This document shows, piece by piece, positions 5,339-7,728 of a DNA stretch of 7,728 nt (position 1 is the stretch's first letter; the number at the start of each line of letters is the position of its first letter). Location: positions 1-7,728 of the forward strand of contig WQVP01000016.1 in the NCBI GenBank assembly GCA_009785765.1, written 5' to 3'. The translations under genes were made by a program, and so were the position numbers. The stretch is from Alphaproteobacteria bacterium (GTDB lineage Bacteria > Pseudomonadota > Alphaproteobacteria > Rs-D84). The notes below the pieces were generated by a model, which saw nothing but the letters and a program-made list of their open reading frames with translations, made no database searches and had not been told where the DNA came from.

Positions 5339-5670
5339 TATGCAGCGCGACGAATTAATTCGTCTGACGCATCAACTTCGTCCATGATTTTCTTTGCTTC
5401 CATAAAAACCATTTCTTTGACACGTGCGGCCAATTCCGATGTTTCCAAAGATTCCGCCGCTACTTCAAAATTGTCGCTGCGAATTTGTAATGAAACATAG
5501 GCGCCCGTCAACGATGCCCGGCATAGGTCTTCTATGGTCCGTGGCGCTGCACCTGCGCCGACGTGTAATTCTTCGGCCAATGATACGATTTGACGGTCTT
5601 GGTTAACCCACACGGTCGTGGTCAATACTTTGTCCAATGCAACCATGATTTCTTTAAGATTTTTTGCCAT
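5338..5670 (-). CDS. Hypothetical soluble protein, 110 residues
   Basis: I do not recognise this family. The coding call is supported by a strong AAGGAG site seven bases before the ATG, a normal amino-acid mix and a full-length open frame flanked by non-coding repeats. The product has no signal peptide or membrane segment. It reads as mixed alpha/beta: an N-terminal helix (about residues 4-16), a strand TTTVWVNQ, a Gly/Ala-rich turn HVGAGAAPR (36-44), a middle part with one Cys50, a strand AYVSLQIR, then a long charged C-terminal helix (about 72-98) ending in IRRAA. It is divergent from mraZ across 445 bp and has heptamer hairpin loci on both sides. The leader resembles that of mraZ in having a candidate promoter well upstream and a heptamer inverted pair close to the start codon. 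No function is proposed. Confidence 0.8.
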   Translation of the reverse strand: MAKNLKEIMVALDKVLTTTVWVNQDRQIVSLAEELHVGAGAAPRTIEDLCRASLTGAYVSLQIRSDNFEVAAESLETSELAARVKEMVFMEAKKIMDEVDASDELIRRAA

Positions 5671-5687
5671 GCCCTTTCTCCTTTTTT

Positions 5688-5715
5688 ATTTTCTATTTTT
5701 TATTTTCTATTTTCT
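5688..5715 (-). repeat. Heptamer array ATTTTCT, arm nearest the 110-residue gene
   Basis: Four adjacent units on the plus strand: ATTTTCT, ATTTTTT, ATTTTCT and ATTTTCT. The array lies just upstream of the AAGGAG ribosome-binding site of the minus-strand gene starting at 5670, so it would be in that gene's leader RNA. Confidence 0.8.
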
Positions 5716-5761
5716 ATTTAGATTCGTATATACATCGCCTATACAAAAACAAATATAAAAT

Positions 5762-5782
5762 AGACAATAGAAAATTGAAAAT
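5762..5782 (+). repeat. Heptamer array AGAAAAT, inverted partner
   Basis: Three adjacent units, AGACAAT, AGAAAAT and TGAAAAT. AGAAAAT is the exact reverse complement of the ATTTTCT unit 46 bp away. The two arms repeat the paired layout seen at 5229-5338 and 5993-6092 with an unrelated A/T-only unit. Confidence 0.75.
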
Positions 5783-5804
5783 TAGTTATTTTTCTGCATA
5801 TTTC

Positions 5805-5816
5805 GCGGAATTCCGC
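5805..5816. promoter_or_regulatory. 12-bp perfect palindrome, possible operator
   Basis: GCGGAATTCCGC is a perfect dyad in an otherwise AT-rich stretch of the divergent intergenic region, downstream of the minus-strand promoter candidate. It could be a dimeric repressor site, but it occurs only once in this interval. Confidence 0.3.
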
Positions 5817-5850
5817 ACTTTTTGCAAATTTCTTCCCTGTCTATACAAAC

Positions 5851-5880
5851 AGCTTAGTAAAAAAACGAATCGGGTGTCAA
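5851..5880 (-). promoter_or_regulatory. Candidate promoter for the 110-residue gene
   Basis: Read on the minus strand, a perfect TTGACA (5880-5875) is followed by an 18-base spacer and a weak -10, TAAGCT (5856-5851). Initiation near 5844 would give a leader of about 175 nt containing the GCGGAATTCCGC palindrome and the ATTTTCT/AGAAAAT heptamer pair. Confidence 0.4.
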
Positions 5881-5916
5881 GTAAAAAAATGACATTATTT
5901 TAATTTTATTTACAAA

Positions 5917-5931
5917 TCCCATAAAATCCCA
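5917..5931 (-). promoter_or_regulatory. Candidate MraZ-box pair
   Basis: On the minus strand TGGGA-TTTTA-TGGGA forms two TGGGN boxes separated by five bases (10-bp period). This is the known MraZ binding pattern, normally found as three or more boxes near the mraZ promoter. Here two boxes are seen, in reverse orientation and upstream of the -35 element of mraZ, between the divergent promoters. A third box in register is not visible. Confidence 0.45.
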
Positions 5932-5952
5932 CAAAAGAATTATATTTTGTCA

Positions 5953-5981
5953 TTGACAGACACAAATGTTTGCGGTATAAA
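5953..5981 (+). promoter_or_regulatory. Strong sigma-70-type promoter of mraZ
   Basis: A perfect TTGACA (5953-5958), an optimal 17-base spacer and TATAAA (5976-5981). Transcription would start near 5988-5990, just before the first GGCATTA heptamer. The mraZ leader would then be about 125 nt and almost entirely made of the heptamer hairpin. Confidence 0.8.
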
Positions 5982-5992
5982 TACCACAAACA

Positions 5993-6020
5993 GGCATTAG
6001 GCATTAGGCACTAGGCACTA
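5993..6020 (+). repeat. Heptamer array GGCAYTA, left arm in the mraZ leader
   Basis: Four adjacent units: GGCATTA, GGCATTA, GGCACTA and GGCACTA. The inverted partner begins 44 bp downstream. The two arms match over about 30 bp; the few differences are transitions, some of which keep G-U pairing in RNA. Confidence 0.92.
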
Positions 6021-6064
6021 GTAATAAGAAATTGTTGGAATTATTCCGGCAAAAACAAAATCAC

Positions 6065-6092
6065 TAGTGCCTAATGCCTAGTGCCCAGTGCC
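6065..6092 (-). repeat. Heptamer array TAGTGCC, right arm in the mraZ leader
   Basis: Four adjacent units: TAGTGCC, TAATGCC, TAGTGCC and CAGTGCC, the reverse complement family of the left arm. The array ends 23 bp before the mraZ ATG, close to the GAGGG ribosome-binding site (6106-6110), so folding could influence initiation. Confidence 0.92.
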
Positions 6093-6115
6093 CACGACGC
6101 GAAGCGAGGGCTGTG

Positions 6116-6568
6116 ATGGCATTATTTCTCTCCACTTATGAAAATCGCCTGGATACCAAAGGGCGCATATCCATTCCTGCCCCGTTTCGCACGTCTGTAC
6201 AATCTGATAAATTTCCCGGAATCGTTTTATATAGGTCATTCACAAACGGCTGTATCGCCGGACTTTCCATGTCTCGCATGGAAAAGATGGCGGCCGCAAC
6301 GGATAACATGGGTGTGTTTGATGCCGAACTGGACGATCTTTCCGCTATGCTTTTTGCGGACGCACGGCCATTACAATTTGACGTTACGGGACGTGTGATA
6401 ATTCCGGCCGACCTGCTCTCGCACGCGGGCATTACAGATACCGCCGTATTCGTTGGCCGTGGAAATTCTTTTGAAATATGGGAGCCCACCGCATTCAAAA
6501 CAGCCCAAGAAAAGTCACTTACAAGCCTACGCAAATCCCGCCCAAGCTTAGTAATCAGTAATCAGTAA
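6116..6568 (+). CDS. mraZ: Transcriptional regulator MraZ
   Basis: This 150-residue DNA-binding protein of the SpoVT/AbrB swapped-hairpin type normally represses the division and cell-wall (dcw) cluster that it heads. Both half-domains show the signature: NRLDTKGRISIP (Asp13, Gly16, Arg17) and FDVTGRVIIP (Asp89, Gly92, Arg93), followed by VFVGRGNSFEIW near 111-122. The frame is open upstream to 6074, but the ATG at 6116 has GAGGG at good spacing and starts the family's usual MALFLSTYENR. Residues 146-150 and the stop codon are written by a heptamer array, so the natural C terminus has been replaced or trimmed. Downstream there is no rsmH, ftsL or ftsI; repeats, a terminator and an unrelated lipoprotein gene follow instead. 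MraZ may therefore act on a dcw cluster elsewhere. Confidence 0.95.
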   Translation: MALFLSTYENRLDTKGRISIPAPFRTSVQSDKFPGIVLYRSFTNGCIAGLSMSRMEKMAAATDNMGVFDAELDDLSAMLFADARPLQFDVTGRVIIPADLLSHAGITDTAVFVGRGNSFEIWEPTAFKTAQEKSLTSLRKSRPSLVISNQ

Positions 6569-6591
6569 TCAGTAATCAGCAATCAGCAATC
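6550..6591 (+). repeat. Heptamer array AGTAATC at the mraZ 3' end
   Basis: Six adjacent units: four AGTAATC, then two AGCAATC, with a degenerate seventh. The unit is a circular permutation of CAGTAAT, so it belongs to the same family as the arrays at 5229-5338. The mraZ stop (6566-6568) is in the third unit. No inverted partner is seen nearby. Confidence 0.95.
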
Positions 6592-6695
6592 AGCGGAAAA
6601 CAATCAACCAACAACTGCAACAATTGGTCATTTTATCCCCTTTTAATCTAGGGAAGCGTTAAGATAGTCTACGACATATAATTCCGCCCTTCGTC

Positions 6696-6750
6696 ATCCC
6701 CGTGAAGACGGGGATCCACTGCTGCGCAGCAGGTGTGCGCTTTGCGCACA
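6696..6750. repeat. REP-like cluster of three palindromes
   Basis: Three adjacent perfect dyads: ATCCCCGT/ACGGGGAT with a 4-base loop (6696-6715), the 14-bp palindrome CTGCTGCGCAGCAG (6719-6732), and TGTGCGC/GCGCACA with a TTT loop (6734-6750). The first, in the context CGTCATCCCCGTGAAG, resembles the widespread proteobacterial intergenic repeats of the GTCATTCCCGCG type. The stretch from 6569 to 6970 holds no gene I can support; besides this cluster it contains the tail of the heptamer array, a terminator and the promoter of the next gene. Confidence 0.7.
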
Positions 6751-6861
6751 TTAAAGCCTGCGGCGTAATCGGTGTCGGTATTGACTTGGCCACAGGCGAC
6801 ATAGTTCGTTCACGCAGCGAAGTTATATGCAACATATAAAATACTGATGCATAATAAATAA

Positions 6862-6888
6862 AAATCCCGGCCTATCTCGGGATTTTTT
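6862..6888 (+). terminator. Rho-independent terminator after mraZ
   Basis: AAATCCCG (6862-6869) pairs with CGGGATTT (6878-6885), and the T run extends to 6888. An A-rich run precedes the stem, so it could also act on the opposite strand. It separates mraZ from the lipoprotein gene and supports mraZ being transcribed alone. Confidence 0.8.
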
Positions 6889-6904
6889 ATATCACTTATT
6901 CAAC

Positions 6905-6932
6905 TTGACAAACTGTATAATTGGCCTATAAT
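6905..6932 (+). promoter_or_regulatory. Consensus sigma-70-type promoter of the lipoprotein gene
   Basis: TTGACA (6905-6910), a 16-base spacer and TATAAT (6927-6932) match both consensus hexamers exactly. Transcription would start near 6939, giving a leader of about 32 nt to the ATG at 6971. Confidence 0.85.
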
Positions 6933-6970
6933 GATGTGTCGGTCAAATCAAATATAAAACGGACTTTAAA

Positions 6971-7728
6971 ATGAAAAAATGGATTTATTTAATTGCTCTT
7001 TCTGCACTGATACTGCAATCATGCAACCGACCTATCAAAGATTCGCATTCAGACAGAGCCGCCACGGGAACAATTGTTGCAAAAGACTCTGGTCGTCAAC
7101 AATCCAATATACACATAGACATTAACAATGATGGCCGCCCAGATAAAAAGATGGTTTTCGGACTCCATCGTAATTACAGCCTTGACTTATGGAATGGAAG
7201 CGATTCAAGAACCAGCGCCCGCAATATCGGGACATGCAACAGAAACATACCAGGCTTGTTACGCATAGGCGATGAAATAACATTTCGTGCAATGAATGAT
7301 ACTAGAGGCTTTTTGAACAGCAGTTCCGGCAGTACAACCACCAGAACATTTAATATTATATATATAAATAGTATACCCGCCGCACAAGCTTTAAGGACGC
7401 GCGTAGAAGACCAAATACTTGCAAGTGTTTCAGTCCCCACAGGACAAAGAACAATCCAAAGACTATCCCCCGAAGAGCGCCGGGCAAAAATTGCCGACGG
7501 CACAATTGAATTTGTAAATGGTGTTGAAACTAATTTTACAGAATGGGCGCCTTACTATGTTGTAACATTGACTGTGCAATATATCGAACGGCACGACATC
7601 AGCGAGAGATTCACCGGCTCTTTTCACGGTGAATCACAATCAAGTGGTGGCGGATTGATGTTATTTCCAATTGCGGGTGCACGCCACAGCAGCACCTCAA
7701 CCCAATCTGGAAATTTTTCAGGTGGCGA
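6971..7728 (+). CDS. Secreted lipoprotein of unknown function (3' end beyond window)
   Basis: The open frame runs 252 codons from ATG to the window edge without a stop. The N terminus is a lipoprotein signal peptide: Lys-Lys, the hydrophobic core WIYLIALSALIL, and the lipobox LQSC with Cys18. In the mature part, DINNDGRPD (Asp50, Asn52, Asp54, Asp58) has the DxNxDGxxD spacing of EF-hand-like or FG-GAP-like calcium-binding loops. The middle is Ser/Thr/Asn-rich, then a charged stretch RLSPEERRAKIADG, and a Ser/Gly/His-rich part near the edge. I do not recognise the family. A GGA a few bases upstream is a modest ribosome-binding site. The consensus promoter upstream and the terminator before that make it an independent unit. 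It is likely anchored in the outer membrane or periplasm; further function is unknown. Confidence 0.8.
   Translation, partial: MKKWIYLIALSALILQSCNRPIKDSHSDRAATGTIVAKDSGRQQSNIHIDINNDGRPDKKMVFGLHRNYSLDLWNGSDSRTSARNIGTCNRNIPGLLRIGDEITFRAMNDTRGFLNSSSGSTTTRTFNIIYINSIPAAQALRTRVEDQILASVSVPTGQRTIQRLSPEERRAKIADGTIEFVNGVETNFTEWAPYYVVTLTVQYIERHDISERFTGSFHGESQSSGGGLMLFPIAGARHSSTSTQSGNFSGG

Noticed and set aside
5229..6591. Heptamer arrays as a CRISPR
   Set aside because: Units are 7 bp and contiguous with no unique spacers, and no cas genes are present.
6663..6839. Open frame without ATG through the REP-like cluster, ending in a GVIGVGIDLATGD stretch
   Set aside because: It reads through palindromes, lacks a start and ribosome-binding site, and the VIPVKTGIH part is the usual spurious translation of such intergenic repeats. 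The segment after 6755 remains unexplained.
7174..7503. 109-codon minus-strand open frame opposite the last lipoprotein gene
   Set aside because: It is antisense to a frame with a signal peptide, lipobox and consensus promoter, and has no start signal of its own.

Overview
The window looks like a moderately AT-rich Gram-negative chromosome segment, most likely from an uncultured, probably host-associated alphaproteobacterium. This placement is inferred from protein character, gene content and two lipoprotein genes; no database was searched. The tRNA-His has the ordinary encoded G-1 and C73, so the organism is probably outside the alphaproteobacterial clade that lost this feature.

Layout. (1) 135-2980, minus strand: an envelope operon read uppS, cdsA, rseP, yraN, with a 4-base ATGA overlap or short gaps between genes. 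The usual dxr between cdsA and rseP, and the usual bamA after rseP, are absent. (2) 3103-3981, plus strand: ispA, divergent from uppS across 122 bp. IspA makes farnesyl diphosphate, the priming substrate of UppS. (3) 4056-4949, plus strand: tRNA-Ala(GGC), tRNA-His(GTG), a 40-residue LptM-like lipoprotein gene too short for ordinary ORF calling, and frr. A MITE-like inverted-repeat element containing an intrinsic terminator follows frr. (4) 5338-5670, minus strand: an unrecognised 110-residue soluble protein. (5) 6116-6568, plus strand: mraZ, divergent from (4), preceded by a strong promoter and standing apart from any cell-division (dcw) genes. (6) 6569-6970: repeats, a palindromic REP-like cluster and a terminator. 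(7) 6971-7728: a secreted lipoprotein gene with a consensus promoter, cut by the window end.

The most unusual feature is a set of short tandem arrays with a 7-bp period. The unit sequence changes from place to place but the period does not. Three arrays (5229-5338, 5688-5782, 5993-6092) have an inverted partner array about 40-45 bp away, so each locus can form a long imperfect hairpin. Two of these sit in the leaders of the divergent pair (the 110-residue gene and mraZ), and one lies right after the stop codon of the 110-residue gene. Other heptamer arrays run into genes: one supplies the last codons and the stop of mraZ, one supplies the start codon of the small lipoprotein gene, and one lies in the first codons of uppS. 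A hexamer array encodes the hydrophobic core of the small lipoprotein's signal peptide.

Most of the genes serve the cell envelope: polyprenol carrier supply (ispA, uppS), phospholipid precursor (cdsA), envelope stress proteolysis (rseP) and lipoproteins. frr and the tRNAs add translation functions.
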